A DNA stretch of 64,000 bases from Catenuloplanes indicus (GTDB lineage Bacteria > Actinomycetota > Actinomycetes > Mycobacteriales > Micromonosporaceae), in contig NZ_JAUSUZ010000001.1 of NCBI RefSeq assembly GCF_030813715.1, positions 6,324,001 to 6,388,000 of the forward strand, read 5' to 3'. The notes below the pieces were generated by a model. It did no database searches. It was not told where the DNA came from and saw only the letters and a program-made list of their open reading frames with translations. Shown in pieces: positions 18,953-27,568 of the stretch. Positions within the stretch are counted from its first letter, which is position 1; the number at the start of each line of letters is the position of its first letter. The position numbers were made by a program, and so were the translations under genes.

Positions 18953-19099
18953 GGCGGGAAAAGCAAGATCAAATCTAAGAGCATGATGGGGTACGGGAGG
19001 CGCCGCGCCGCATGCAGCGCGGAGTTCTGCCGGACCAGTGGATGACCCCGGGTATTGGACGCAGCACCCGCCGAGCAGGAGTGAGGAGGCGACGGAGCG

Positions 19100-19657
19100 G
19101 TGATCGACGATACGCTCCTCGAGGCCGAGGAAAAGATGGAGCGTGCCGTGGAGCACGCCAAGGACGAGCTGGCTTCCATCCGCACCGGTCGCGCCACACC
19201 GGCGATGTTCTCCCGGATCGTCATCGACTACTACGGCACGCCCACGCCGCTCCCGCAGATGGCCTCCGTCGCCATCCCGGAGCCGCGGATGGCGATCATC
19301 AAGCCGTACGACGCCTCGCAGCTGAGCGCCATGGAGAAGGCCATCCGCGACTCGGACCTCGGGGTCAACCCGTCGAACGAGGGCTCGATGCTGCGCATCC
19401 TGCTGCCGCAGATGACCGAGGAGCGCCGCCGCGAGATGGTCAAGGTCGCCCGTGGCAAGGCCGAGGACGGCAAGGTGGCGGTGCGTAACGTGCGCCGCCG
19501 CGCCAAGGAGGAGCTGGACCGGATCGTCAAGGACGGCGAGGCCGGCGAGGACGACGGTCGCCGCGCCGAGAAGGAGCTGGACGACCTCACCCACCGGTAC
19601 GTGGCCCAGGTTGACGAACTGGTCAAGCACAAGGAAGCCGAGCTCCTCGAGGTCTGA
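19100..19657 (+). CDS. frr: Ribosome recycling factor
   Basis: Ribosome recycling factor, which splits post-termination ribosomes with EF-G. The 185-residue, highly charged three-helix protein contains [34 protein letters not shown] and [25 protein letters not shown] at about 19083-19087 fits the GTG start at 19100. The stop shares one base with the cdsA start (TGATG), which indicates tight coupling. Confidence 0.98.
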   Translation: MIDDTLLEAEEKMERAVEHAKDELASIRTGRATPAMFSRIVIDYYGTPTPLPQMASVAIPEPRMAIIKPYDASQLSAMEKAIRDSDLGVNPSNEGSMLRILLPQMTEERRREMVKVARGKAEDGKVAVRNVRRRAKEELDRIVKDGEAGEDDGRRAEKELDDLTHRYVAQVDELVKHKEAELLEV

Positions 19658-21168
19658 TGCCGCACCTCGACCCCTACGACGACGCGCGCGACGCACGGCA
19701 GCGGGCGCGGCACGGTGGTGCCGCGCCCGACCCGTACCGCCCGGACCGCGACCCCCGCGGTGACCGGCCAGGCGGCCGGGAGCCGATCGCGCCCGGCTAC
19801 GCGCCGCCCGGCACGGAGGCGGGCGCCACCGCGGAGTTCGTGCTGGACCGCCCGTCCGGCCCACCACCCGCCGTGGTCCCCGGCCGCCCGGGCGCCCCTG
19901 TGCACCCGGGCCCCGACGTGCGCCCGGGTGCCGACACGCGTCTCGGTCCGGACACGTCGGCGCGTTCCGGTCTCGGCGTTCCGGTGCGCCCGGGGGGCGA
20001 TGGCCCGGTGCGCCCGGGGGGCGACGGTCCGGTGCGCCCGGGGGGCGACAGTCGCCTGCGCGCAGGGGCCGAGAGCCACCCGCCTTCCGGAGCCGGTGGC
20101 CCGGTGCGCCCGGGTGCGGGCGGCCCGGTGCCCTCCGGTCCCGGAGCCGGTGTGTCCGGTGGCCGTCCGCACGGCATGCCGCCCGCGGGGCCCGCAGAGA
20201 GCGACGCGCCGGACCTCGGCGATCTGCCCGAGCCGCCGCGCCGCCGGGTCAAGGGGCGCCGCCGCGCGACCTGGACCGGTGCGCCCGCGGCCGGCAACGC
20301 GGTCCGGCAGGCCGCCTACGAGTCCGGTGACGACGAGATCGCGAAGGGGCGCAGCCTGCCGTCGGCCGGCCGTAACCTGCCGGCCGCGATCGGCGTCAGC
20401 CTGGGCCTCGGTGCCGTCGTCGCCGGTTCCCTGTTCTTCTGGCGCGAGGGCTTCCTGCTGCTCATAGCGGCCCTGATCGCGGTCGGCATCTGGGAGATGA
20501 CCCGCGCGCTCGCGGTAGGTGGTGCCCGCGCCCCGCAGATCCCGCTGACCATCGGCGGCGTGCTGATGGCCGGCCTGGCGTGGTACGCCGGCCCGGACGC
20601 GCTCGCGCTCGGACTGCTGGTCACGGTGCTGGCCAGCATGCTGTGGCGGCTCGGCGACGGCCGGGCCGGGTTCCTCCGGGACGCGGCCGCGGCCACGCTG
20701 ATCGCGGTCTACGTGCCGTTCCTCGGCGGCTTCGCGGCGCTGCTCGCCTATCCGGACGACGGCGTGGCCCGTGTGGTGGTAACGGTGGTCGCGGTGGTGC
20801 TCACCGACACCGGCGGGTACGCGGCCGGCGTCTTCCTCGGCAAGCACTACATGGCGCCGTCGATCAGCCCGAAGAAGTCCTGGGAGGGCTTCGCCGGCTC
20901 CGCGCTCGCGTCCGCGCTGGGCAGCGCACTGCTGGTCTATCTGCTGCTCGGCGTGGCACCCTGGTGGGGCGCGCTGTTCGGAATCGGCGTAACGATCTCC
21001 GCGGTGCTCGGTGATCTGGCAGAGTCGATGATCAAGAGGGATCTCGGCATCAAGGACATGAGCAATCTGCTCCCGGGCCACGGCGGCCTGATGGACCGCC
21101 TCGACTCGATCCTGTTCGCGCTGCCGACGGCATTCCTGCTGCTCTCCGTGCTCGCGCCCGGCTCCTGA
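19657..21168 (+). CDS. cdsA: Phosphatidate cytidylyltransferase with long N-terminal extension
   Basis: CdsA makes CDP-diacylglycerol from phosphatidate and CTP in the inner membrane. The C-terminal half (about residues 245-503) has several transmembrane helices and the family signature [20 protein letters not shown] followed by DRLDS. The first 240 residues are a hydrophilic Pro/Gly/Arg-rich extension containing an eight-residue tandem repeat. Most CdsA proteins are 260-300 residues; this one is 503. The ATG start is fixed by overlap with the frr stop. Confidence 0.93.
   Translation: MPHLDPYDDARDARQRARHGGAAPDPYRPDRDPRGDRPGGREPIAPGYAPPGTEAGATAEFVLDRPSGPPPAVVPGRPGAPVHPGPDVRPGADTRLGPDTSARSGLGVPVRPGGDGPVRPGGDGPVRPGGDSRLRAGAESHPPSGAGGPVRPGAGGPVPSGPGAGVSGGRPHGMPPAGPAESDAPDLGDLPEPPRRRVKGRRRATWTGAPAAGNAVRQAAYESGDDEIAKGRSLPSAGRNLPAAIGVSLGLGAVVAGSLFFWREGFLLLIAALIAVGIWEMTRALAVGGARAPQIPLTIGGVLMAGLAWYAGPDALALGLLVTVLASMLWRLGDGRAGFLRDAAAATLIAVYVPFLGGFAALLAYPDDGVARVVVTVVAVVLTDTGGYAAGVFLGKHYMAPSISPKKSWEGFAGSALASALGSALLVYLLLGVAPWWGALFGIGVTISAVLGDLAESMIKRDLGIKDMSNLLPGHGGLMDRLDSILFALPTAFLLLSVLAPGS
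19984..20055 (+). repeat. 24-bp tandem repeat in cdsA extension
   Basis: Three 24-bp in-frame units encode [16 protein letters not shown] and VRPGGDSR in the predicted disordered N-terminal part of CdsA. Confidence 0.9.
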
Positions 21169-21171
21169 GCG

Positions 21172-21201
21172 CGCCGCGGGGGCCGGCCGGCTCTCGCGGC
21201 G
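21172..21201. terminator. Hairpin after cdsA
   Basis: A CGCCGCG/CGCGGCG stem with an inner GGCCGGCC palindrome lies 4 bases after the cdsA stop. No T-run is present; it is a likely GC-rich terminator of the frr-cdsA unit. Confidence 0.5.
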
Positions 21202-21361
21202 AGGGGGTAGGGGTGAGCGATCACGCAGCTTTGGCACCCTGTGCGGCATTAAGACCGGCCGTACCGTGGGAGACTGGACAGGTCGCGGCCGTGTTCCCAC
21301 CCTGGTGAGATTCCCGCCGCGAGAAATGACCCGACGTAGTGAGGCAGCTGCAGACACCGTG

Positions 21362-22540
21362 ATGGGCCCGACTCTCCCTCTCATCCCCGTCGTTCCCAGC
21401 ACCCCGGAGACGCCCGACGACGCCGTGCCCGCGCAGGCCGGCCCCCGTCGCCGTCGTCCGGCGATGCCGCCGCGCCACCTGGCCGACCTCGACCCCGAGG
21501 CCCGTCGCGCCGCGGTGAAGGAACTGGGCCTGCCCGAGTTCCGGGCCAAGCAGCTCTCCACCCATTACTTCGGGCGTCTGGTGCGCGACGTCGCGGAGAT
21601 GACCGACCTGCCGGCCGCCGCCCGGGAGAAGATCGGCGCCGACCTGCTTCCGCACCTGCTCACGCCGGTGCGCGAGCTGTCCTGCGACGACGGCGCCACC
21701 CGTAAGGCGCTCTGGCGGCTGCACGACAACGCGCTCGTGGAGAGCGTGCTGATGGGCTATCCGGACCGGGTCACCGCGTGCGTGTCGAGCCAGGCCGGCT
21801 GTGGCATGGCGTGCCCGTTCTGCGCCACCGGCCAGGCCGGCCTCACCCGTAACCTCTCCACCGCCGAGATCGTGGACCAGGTCGTCTACCTGGCCGGTGT
21901 CGCGGCGAGCGGCGCGGTCGCCGGTTCCCCGCCGCGGCTGTCCCGCGTGGTGTTCATGGGCATGGGTGAGCCACTGGCGAACTACCCGCGGGTGATCGCC
22001 GCGGTCCGGCGCCTGACCAGTCCCGCGCCGGATGGTTTGGGGCTTTCCCAGCGGCATATCACGGTTTCGACCGTCGGTCTGGTTCCGGCCATGCGCAAAC
22101 TGGCCGATGAGGACCTGTCGGTGACCCTTGCGCTGTCCCTGCACGCGCCCGATGATGATCTGCGCGATGAACTCGTTCCGGTCAACCAGCGCTGGAAGGT
22201 GGCCGAGGTGTTGGATGCCGCGTGGGAGTACGCGGCGCGCACGGGGCGGCGCGTGTCGATCGAATACGCGATGATTCGGGACGTGAACGATCAGCCGTGG
22301 CGTGCCGACCTGCTCGGCCGTTTGCTGGCCGGGAAGCTGGCGCACGTCAACCTGATCCCGCTCAACCCCACGCCGGGCAGCCGGTGGGACGCGAGTCCCA
22401 AGCCGGTGGAGCGCGAGTTCGTCCGCCGTCTGCGCGCGGCCGGTGTCTCCACCACGGTCCGCGACACGCGCGGCCAGGAGATCGACGGCGCCTGTGGCCA
22501 GCTGGCGGCGAGCACGGTCGACGGCGCGGAGGCACGATGA
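21362..22540 (+). CDS. rlmN: 23S rRNA/tRNA (adenine-C2)-methyltransferase RlmN
   Basis: Radical-SAM enzyme RlmN, which methylates A2503 of 23S rRNA and A37 of some tRNAs. The cluster motif [12 protein letters not shown] (CxxxCxxC) is present, with [11 protein letters not shown] and the methyl-carrier cysteine region GACGQLA near the end. The length from the ATG at 21362 is 392 residues. An upstream in-frame start at 21266 would add 32 poorly conserved residues. It sits in the usual cdsA-rlmN order. Confidence 0.95.
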   Translation: MGPTLPLIPVVPSTPETPDDAVPAQAGPRRRRPAMPPRHLADLDPEARRAAVKELGLPEFRAKQLSTHYFGRLVRDVAEMTDLPAAAREKIGADLLPHLLTPVRELSCDDGATRKALWRLHDNALVESVLMGYPDRVTACVSSQAGCGMACPFCATGQAGLTRNLSTAEIVDQVVYLAGVAASGAVAGSPPRLSRVVFMGMGEPLANYPRVIAAVRRLTSPAPDGLGLSQRHITVSTVGLVPAMRKLADEDLSVTLALSLHAPDDDLRDELVPVNQRWKVAEVLDAAWEYAARTGRRVSIEYAMIRDVNDQPWRADLLGRLLAGKLAHVNLIPLNPTPGSRWDASPKPVEREFVRRLRAAGVSTTVRDTRGQEIDGACGQLAASTVDGAEAR

Positions 22541-22697
22541 ACCCTCCGTCTCGCGGGTATGTACGTCTTGGCGTCGCATGGATGGACGCTCTTCACGGCC
22601 GCCGGGCCCGGGGCCGCGATGAACGAGGTTCACTGACGGCCGCGTGTGCGGAGGCGCCCGCCGGCGCCGAGCGAGCGAACCAGGACCAGGAGACACA

Positions 22698-24386
22698 GTG
22701 ACGAGTCAGGGTCAGCGCTTCCGGAGGCGTGCGCTTCGCCGCGGGTACAAGGTGGAGGAGGTCGACTCCTTCCTCGACCGCGTGGAGGCCACGCTGGCGG
22801 GCGAGCAGAGCGGCCCGCCGGTCACCGCTCAGGAGGTGCACGACGTGGTCTTCCGCGTGCGCTTCGGCGGGTACGACGAATGGCAGGTCGACCTGCACCT
22901 GGACCGGGTCGAGCGGCAGCTCGCCGAGCTCGACGAGCGCGGCGGCGCCCGTGGGCCCGAGCGCGTCCCGGCCGGCGCGGATCGGATGGGCCCGCCCGAC
23001 CGGATGAGCGGCGGCCCCGGCGCGCACAGCGGCCCCGGCGGCGGTTTCGGGCCAGGCGGCTTCGACGACCCCGGCGGCTTCGACGGCCCCGGTGGTTTCG
23101 ACGGCCCCGGTAGTTTCGACGGCCCTGGTGGTTTCGACGACGGCTTCGATGAGCCCCGCACCGGCGGTTTCGACGCCCCCGGCCGCCCGGACGGTCCCGG
23201 CTTCGGCCCGCCGGACCGGATGGGTCCTCCGGATCGCATGGGCCCCCCGGACCGGATGGGCCCGCCCGACCGGATGGGCCCCCCGGACCGCATGGGCCCG
23301 CCCGACCGGATGGGCCCGCCGGACCGGATGGGCCCGCCCGGGCGCGTCCCGGCCGGTGCCGGCCGCTTCGACGACGGCCCCTCGTTCGGCGGCTTCGACG
23401 AGCCGCGCACCGGCGGTTTCGGCGGCCCGCCACAGCGCGATCCCCGCGATCCCCGCGATCCCCGCGACCGCGGTGGCTTCGACGAGCCGCGCACCGGTGG
23501 TTTCGGCGGCCCGCCCCCGCGGGACCCCCGCGACCGCGGCGGCTTCGGTGAGGACCCGCGCACCGGCGGCTTCGACGTGCCGCCGCGCGACGACCCGCGC
23601 ACCGGCGGCTTCGACCTTCCGCCCCGCGGCGGACCGCAGGGTCCCGGCCCCGGCGCCCCGCAGGGCCCCGGTGGCATGGGCCCAGGCGGCATGGGCCCAG
23701 GCGGCCCCGGTGGCATGGGCCCGGGCGGCCCCGGCCCGCGCGGACCTCAGGCCCCCGGCGGCATGGGCCCCGGCGGTTACGACCAGCACCCGTACGACGA
23801 CCCGCGCGACCGCGGCGGCTTCGACGCACCCAGCGGCGGCTTCCCCGGCTTCGAGCCCGGCAGGCACGGCAAGATGGACATGACCGCGGAGATCCGCCTG
23901 CCCGAGCTGGAGCGGCGTCCCCGCACCCAGCCGCAGTCCGGCCCGCCCGGGATGGGCGGGGGCCCGGGTGGCCCACCCCCCGGCCCCGGTGGCCCGCCCC
24001 CCGGCCGTGGCGGTCCACCGCCCGGCGCGTTCGGCGGCCCGCCCATCCCGCCACCCGGCGGCGGTTACGACGACGGTTACGGCGACGGCCCGGGCGGCTT
24101 CGGCGGCCCGCCGCCGATGGGCCCCGGTGGCCCCGGCAACGACCTGCAGCGCGTGGATCACCTGCGCCGCACGTTCCAGCCGCGGCGGTTCGGCAGCGGT
24201 TACGACCCGGACCAGGTGGACCGGCTGTTCGAGGGCATCCTCACGGCGATGTCCGGCCGCGGCCCGATGCCGGTGAACGAGAACGACCTGGACACGCTGC
24301 AGTTCGGCCTGGTGCCCGGCGGCTACTTCGAGGCCGAGGTGGACGCCGCGCTCAAGGAGGTCAAGGACATCCTGCTGGGCCACTGA
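22698..24386 (+). CDS. DivIVA-motif protein with long Gly/Pro-rich centre
   Basis: A 562-residue protein. The N-terminal 75 residues contain two DivIVA-like motifs (RGYKVEEVDSFLDRVEATL and FGGYDEWQVDLHLDRV), and the last 80 contain two more (GSGYDPDQVDRLFEGIL and GGYFEAEVDAALKEV). DivIVA-type motifs in actinobacteria mark polar-growth and cell-wall scaffold proteins. The middle (about 80-480) is Gly/Pro/Asp/Arg-rich and probably disordered. It has seven GPPDRM repeats and several (E/D)PRTGGF copies. The GTG at 22698 follows a weak AGGAG. The exact role is unknown. Confidence 0.8.
   Translation: MTSQGQRFRRRALRRGYKVEEVDSFLDRVEATLAGEQSGPPVTAQEVHDVVFRVRFGGYDEWQVDLHLDRVERQLAELDERGGARGPERVPAGADRMGPPDRMSGGPGAHSGPGGGFGPGGFDDPGGFDGPGGFDGPGSFDGPGGFDDGFDEPRTGGFDAPGRPDGPGFGPPDRMGPPDRMGPPDRMGPPDRMGPPDRMGPPDRMGPPDRMGPPGRVPAGAGRFDDGPSFGGFDEPRTGGFGGPPQRDPRDPRDPRDRGGFDEPRTGGFGGPPPRDPRDRGGFGEDPRTGGFDVPPRDDPRTGGFDLPPRGGPQGPGPGAPQGPGGMGPGGMGPGGPGGMGPGGPGPRGPQAPGGMGPGGYDQHPYDDPRDRGGFDAPSGGFPGFEPGRHGKMDMTAEIRLPELERRPRTQPQSGPPGMGGGPGGPPPGPGGPPPGRGGPPPGAFGGPPIPPPGGGYDDGYGDGPGGFGGPPPMGPGGPGNDLQRVDHLRRTFQPRRFGSGYDPDQVDRLFEGILTAMSGRGPMPVNENDLDTLQFGLVPGGYFEAEVDAALKEVKDILLGH
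23205..23348 (+). repeat. 18-bp tandem repeat (GPPDRM)
   Basis: Seven 18-bp in-frame units encode GPPDRM, and an eighth degenerate unit encodes GPPGRV (residues 170-217 of the DivIVA-motif protein). Neighbouring units differ mainly at third positions. Confidence 0.95.
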
Positions 24387-24405
24387 GCGTCCGGCGCCAT
24401 ACATG

Positions 24406-24448
24406 GATCAGCCCGCTTCCCCGGCGTACCGTGGGAGCGGGCTTGATC
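24406..24448. terminator. Bidirectional terminator
   Basis: A long imperfect stem pairs GATCAGCCCGCTTCCC with GGGAGCGGGCTTGATC around an 11-base loop, followed by TT. It lies between the converging DivIVA-motif gene and DUF2631 gene. Confidence 0.75.
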
Positions 24449-24469
24449 TTCGGGTCCTGAGGCGGGTGC

Positions 24470-24691
24470 CTATTCGCGCAGACCCGCGCGGCGCAGTACG
24501 ACGTCGCCGATCAGCGTCACCGCGATGCCGGCCGCGATCACGACCAGGAAGATGTTCTCGATGTTGCCCTCGTGGTTCCCCAGCGTGCAGGCCAGCAGGG
24601 ACAGAATGGTCAGCACCCCGAGGATGCGTCCCGCCCTGCGGTTGCCGGGCTTGAGCTGATCGGGTGCGACCACCGGCTCGCTATCCGCCAC
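24470..24691 (-). CDS. DUF2631 membrane protein
   Basis: A 73-residue protein resembling the actinobacterial DUF2631 family that lies near dxr. A hydrophilic N-terminus (ADSEPVVAPDQLKPGNRRAG) is followed by two hydrophobic helices and a LIGDVVLRRAGLR end. GAGGAAGGA just upstream fixes the GTG start at 24691. The function is unknown. It is a single reverse gene between forward units. Confidence 0.85.
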   Translation of the reverse strand: MADSEPVVAPDQLKPGNRRAGRILGVLTILSLLACTLGNHEGNIENIFLVVIAAGIAVTLIGDVVLRRAGLRE

Positions 24692-24875
24692 TGTGGGTCC
24701 TTCCTCGCGCTGTGCGTTCACATCCGCGGTTAGTCTGACATGCGGCGGATGCCGGGACGCAGCAAGCCTCCTGTGACGCATCCAGCCTCTCCGCCGACGC
24801 ACCGGCGATGCCCCGCGCGGGTCCGGTAACGTCTGGCCGGAACCACCGACCGTCGTAGCTTAAGGGAGCAGTGCC

Positions 24876-26432
24876 GTGCGAGTGACGGGAACCGGTCATG
24901 CGAGCATGCGGATCGACACCGCGGCCGGAAGCATCCTCACCGATCCGTGGGTGAACCCGGCCTTCTTCGCGTCGTGGTTCCCGTTCCCGGACAACTCGCA
25001 GCTGGATTGGGAGTCGCTCGGCAAGGTCGACTATCTCTACGTCTCGCACCTGCACCGGGACCACTTCGACGCGGAGAACCTGAAGCGGTACGTGTCGAAG
25101 AAGGCCGCCGTGCTGCTCCCGGAGTATCCGACCAGCGAGCTTGAGGACGAGTTGCGCGAGCTGGGCTTCCGCAGCTTCATCAAGACGAAGAACGAGGAGG
25201 TCGTCGAGCTCGACGGCGGCCTCAAGATCATGATCCAGGCGCTGATCTCGCCGACCGACGGCCCGATCGGTGACTCCTCGCTCTGGGTCGAGTACGACGG
25301 CGTCCGCCTGCTCAACCAGAACGACGCCCGCCCGTCCGACCTGTCCCGCTTCGCCGAGCTGGGTCACGTGCACGCGCACATGCTGCAGTTCTCCGGCGCG
25401 ATCTGGTACCCGATGGTCTACGAGCTGCCCGAGGCCGCGAAGCGGGCGTTCGGCAAGCAGAAGCGCGAGCGGCAGTTCGACCGCACCTGGCGCTACATCG
25501 ACGACCTGAAGGCCGACCACGTCTTCCCGATCGCCGGCCCGCCGTGCTTCCTGGACGACTCGCTCTACCAGTTCAACGACATCTTCGGCGACGAGGGCGC
25601 GATCTTCCCGGACCAGAGCGTGTTCCTCACCGAGTACGCCAAGGTCGGCGGCACCAACGGTGTGGTCCTGCTGCCCGGCTCGGTCTCCGAGCTGAACGCC
25701 GAGGGCGGCATCACCACGGAGCACCCGGTCCCGGTCGACGAGTTCTTCGCGAACAAGGCCGCCCACCTGGAGGAGATGCGCGAGCGCAAGCGCCCGATCA
25801 TCGAGGCCGAGAAGGCGTCCTGGCGGCACCCGGAGATCGACGTCCTGGCCGAGATGAAGCGCCGGATCGAGCCGCTGCTCGAAGAGTCGATCTACATGGC
25901 CAAGGGCGTCGGCGGCCCGGTCCGGTTCGACCTGGTCGGCTACGACGGCGAGTCGGTCGAGTCGATCGTGGTCGACTTCCCCGGTAAGCAGGTCCGTCCG
26001 TACGCGGACGAGAAGGTCCGCTACCGCTTCAAGACCGAGCGCGCGCTGATCGAGCACCTGCTCTTCACCGGCGAGGTCGACTGGGTCAACTCGCTCTTCC
26101 TGTCCTGCCGTTTCTCCGCCGCCCGGATCGGCCAGTACAACGAGTTCGTCTACGCGTTCTTCAAGTGCCTCTCCACCGAGCGCCTGCAGTACGCCGAGGG
26201 CTGGTACGACGAGCATGAGCGTGCGGTCGAGGCGGAGAGCATCGAGCTGGGCGACTGGGAGGTGCAACGCCGCTGCCCGCACCTCAAGGCCGACCTGAGC
26301 CGCTTCGGCATCGTCGACGGCGACCAGCTCACCTGCCAGCTGCACGGCTGGCGCTTCGACCTGCCGTCCGGCCGCTGCCTCACCTCGGTCGGCCACAAGA
26401 TCCGCGCGGACCGCAAGGCCTCGGCCTCCTGA
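24876..26432 (+). CDS. Metallo-beta-lactamase fold plus Rieske [2Fe-2S] protein
   Basis: A 518-residue two-domain protein. The N-terminal metallo-beta-lactamase fold carries SHLHRDHFD (about residues 57-65). The C-terminal end carries a Rieske cluster motif, CPHLKADL followed by CQLHGWRFDLPSGRC. The combination recalls CMP-N-acetylneuraminate hydroxylase and related uncharacterised bacterial proteins, where a Rieske centre feeds electrons to an oxygenase. Here the order is MBL first, Rieske last. AGGGAG at about 24863-24868 supports the GTG start. It is a single-gene unit closed by a strong hairpin. The substrate is unknown. Confidence 0.8.
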   Translation: MRVTGTGHASMRIDTAAGSILTDPWVNPAFFASWFPFPDNSQLDWESLGKVDYLYVSHLHRDHFDAENLKRYVSKKAAVLLPEYPTSELEDELRELGFRSFIKTKNEEVVELDGGLKIMIQALISPTDGPIGDSSLWVEYDGVRLLNQNDARPSDLSRFAELGHVHAHMLQFSGAIWYPMVYELPEAAKRAFGKQKRERQFDRTWRYIDDLKADHVFPIAGPPCFLDDSLYQFNDIFGDEGAIFPDQSVFLTEYAKVGGTNGVVLLPGSVSELNAEGGITTEHPVPVDEFFANKAAHLEEMRERKRPIIEAEKASWRHPEIDVLAEMKRRIEPLLEESIYMAKGVGGPVRFDLVGYDGESVESIVVDFPGKQVRPYADEKVRYRFKTERALIEHLLFTGEVDWVNSLFLSCRFSAARIGQYNEFVYAFFKCLSTERLQYAEGWYDEHERAVEAESIELGDWEVQRRCPHLKADLSRFGIVDGDQLTCQLHGWRFDLPSGRCLTSVGHKIRADRKASAS

Positions 26433-26440
26433 TCATCCCG

Positions 26441-26478
26441 GCTCCGTGCGCGGCGAATTCGCTTGCCGCGCACGGAGC
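26441..26478. terminator. Strong hairpin after the Rieske gene
   Basis: A perfect 14-bp stem, GCTCCGTGCGCGGC with GCCGCGCACGGAGC, encloses a 10-base loop that begins GAATTC. It lies 9 bases after the stop. No T-run is present. Confidence 0.75.
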
Positions 26479-26498
26479 ACGCCGCGAAGATCACGACC

Positions 26499-27377
26499 GT
26501 GGCGCTGCACGAGGACGAGATCCCGGTCGATGAGCCGGTCATCCGGTCGCTGCTGGCGCGGGACCGGCCGGAGTGGGCCGGGCTGCCACTGAGACGCGCC
26601 GGCGCCGGCACGGACAACACCATGTTCCGCCTCGGCGACGAGCTGCTGGTCCGGGCGCCGCGCAACGCGTACAACGCCGGCATGCTGGCCAAGGAGCGCA
26701 CCTGGCTGCCCCGGCTGGCCCCGCTGCTGCCGCTGGCCATCCCGGAACCGGTGCACCACGGCTCGCCGTCGGACGCGTACCCGCTGCCCTGGGCGGTCTA
26801 CCGCTGGATCGACGGTGCTGAGCCGGGCCCGGACACCGTCGACGACTGGGCCGCGTTCGGCCGTGATCTGGCGGGCTTCGTCCGCACGCTGCACGGTCTG
26901 GACATCTCGGACGCCACGCTGACCGGTTACCGCGGCGGCCTGCTGCGCGACGCCGGCGCCTGGGTGGACCGCAGCTTCGCGGCGTGCGCCGGCCTGATCC
27001 CCGGCCTCGGCACGCTGGAACGGATGTGGCGGGACGCGCTCGCGCTGCCCGACCCCACCGGCCCCCGCGTGCCGCTGCACGCGGACCTCAAGCCCACGAA
27101 TCTGCTGGCCCGCGACGGCGCGCTGCATGCCGTGATCGACTTCGCCGGTCTGATCGTCGGTCACCCGGACGCCGAGCACGCCACCACCTGGGACCTGCCG
27201 GCCGAGGCCCGCGAGGCATACCGGGCCGCGCTCGACATCGACGACGAGACCTGGCAGCGGGCCCGGGCCTGGGCGATCGTGGTGGGCGTCAGCGGCGTCG
27301 CCTACTACCGGAACACGTTCCCCGAGTTCGTGGCCGAGTGCCGCGCGCGCCTGGCGGCCGTTCTCGCCGCTTCGTAG
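26499..27377 (+). CDS. Aminoglycoside phosphotransferase (APH) family protein
   Basis: A 292-residue kinase-like protein of the APH family. The catalytic loop LHADLKPTNLL (HxDxxxxN) and the metal-binding IDFAGLIVG segment are present, together with the AGAGTDNTMFRLGDELLVRAPR nucleotide region. Many family members phosphorylate small molecules, sometimes antibiotics. The target here is unknown. The GTG at 26499 lies just after a strong hairpin, so its promoter must be close or within it. Confidence 0.85.
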   Translation: MALHEDEIPVDEPVIRSLLARDRPEWAGLPLRRAGAGTDNTMFRLGDELLVRAPRNAYNAGMLAKERTWLPRLAPLLPLAIPEPVHHGSPSDAYPLPWAVYRWIDGAEPGPDTVDDWAAFGRDLAGFVRTLHGLDISDATLTGYRGGLLRDAGAWVDRSFAACAGLIPGLGTLERMWRDALALPDPTGPRVPLHADLKPTNLLARDGALHAVIDFAGLIVGHPDAEHATTWDLPAEAREAYRAALDIDDETWQRARAWAIVVGVSGVAYYRNTFPEFVAECRARLAAVLAAS

Positions 27378-27385
27378 GCCGGCCC

Positions 27386-27493
27386 GTGTTCCGTGAGGCG
27401 ACGGCGGCCGGCTTCCGGCTGCACCCGGACGACCCGATCCTGGACGGCAGGACGTCGTGCGTGCTCCGGCCCGTGGGGACTTCACGAGCATGA
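27386..27493 (+). pseudogene. Short coding-like fragment, truncated
   Basis: A 35-codon frame from a GTG at 27386 keeps the strict G/C third-position pattern for about 30 codons (MFREATAAGFRLHPDDPILD), then loses it. It ends where repeat copy E begins. It looks like the N-terminus of a lost gene; the family is not recognised. A chance frame is the alternative. Confidence 0.3.
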
Positions 27494-27500
27494 GACCTTG

Positions 27501-27552
27501 TGCCCGCTTCCGGCGTGGCCGCTTCCGAGTGCTCCCGCCGATCACCGTCGCC
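27501..27552 (+). repeat. Interspersed intergenic repeat, copy E (degenerate)
   Basis: Contains TGCCCGCTTCCGGCGTGGCC and then GAGTGCTCCCGCCG, a worn version of the words seen in copies B and C. The order is kept, but the middle is altered. Confidence 0.45.
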
Positions 27553-27568
27553 CGGCGATACCGCGCTC

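Noticed and set aside
22829-23716. Long Pro/Gly/Arg reverse frame opposite the DivIVA-motif gene
   Set aside because: It arises from the GC-rich repeats of the forward gene; no domain or start signal supports it.
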